From the NCBI RefSeq assembly GCF_027596085.1, contig NC_072451.1, forward strand, positions 11,068,795 through 11,132,794: a stretch of 64,000 nucleotides of DNA, given 5' to 3'. Each line of letters starts with the position of its first letter. The stretch's first letter is position 1. The notes under the pieces are model-generated. The model saw nothing but the letters and a program-made list of their open reading frames with translations, did not search any database and was not told where the DNA came from. The translations under genes and the position numbers were made by a program. Source of the DNA: Anoplopoma fimbria (Eukaryota; Chordata; Actinopteri; Perciformes; Anoplopomatidae). Positions 60,812 through 64,000 of the stretch are shown piece after piece.

Positions 60812-64000
<3,189 letters not shown>

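Overview
This is a piece of a vertebrate nuclear genome, almost certainly a ray-finned (teleost) fish. It has spliced genes with GT/AG introns, long dinucleotide and tetranucleotide microsatellites, Tc1-type DNA transposons with TA target sites, a fish-type LINE and tRNA-derived SINEs. I could place every coding exon of four genes by hand, plus the first two coding exons of a fifth gene that leaves the right edge.

Layout, left to right. (1) ctns (cystinosin, lysosomal cystine/H+ symporter), plus strand, coding 1812-8144 in 10 exons; a dead Tc1-like transposon sits in one intron. (2) A gene-poor AT-rich stretch at 8.2-11.9 kb with a degenerate minisatellite and hairpins. (3) trappc8 (TRAPPIII vesicle-tethering subunit), minus strand, coding 38199-12775 in 29 exons, tail-to-tail with ctns. 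Its introns hold very long CA/TG repeats, dispersed repeats and a possible alternative exon at 31065-31133. (4) commd2, minus strand, coding 44411-40596 in 6 exons, separated from trappc8 by a decayed Tc1-like relic. (5) A mobile-element cluster at 45.5-50.4 kb: a truncated LINE carrying a hAT-like insertion, and immediately beside its tail a Tc1 element with long, nearly identical terminal repeats and an uninterrupted 346-aa transposase. (6) lmnb2 (B-type lamin), minus strand, coding 58802-52130 in 13 exons, ending in a CAIM prenylation box. (7) rpl36 (ribosomal protein eL36), plus strand, from about 60.17 kb past the window end, head-to-head with lmnb2 across about 1.4 kb.

The genes are housekeeping genes for lysosomal transport, ER-Golgi/autophagy trafficking, COMMD-family endosomal/NF-kB regulation, nuclear lamina and ribosome. 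I see no operon-like functional unit and no convincing novel biological system. The points most worth a second look are the apparently intact Tc1 element, the candidate mutually exclusive trappc8 exon, a one-base reading-frame problem at a trappc8 exon junction, a CA repeat that forms a splice acceptor's tract, the unusual cystinosin and lamin C-termini, and a duplicated block in the first rpl36 intron.
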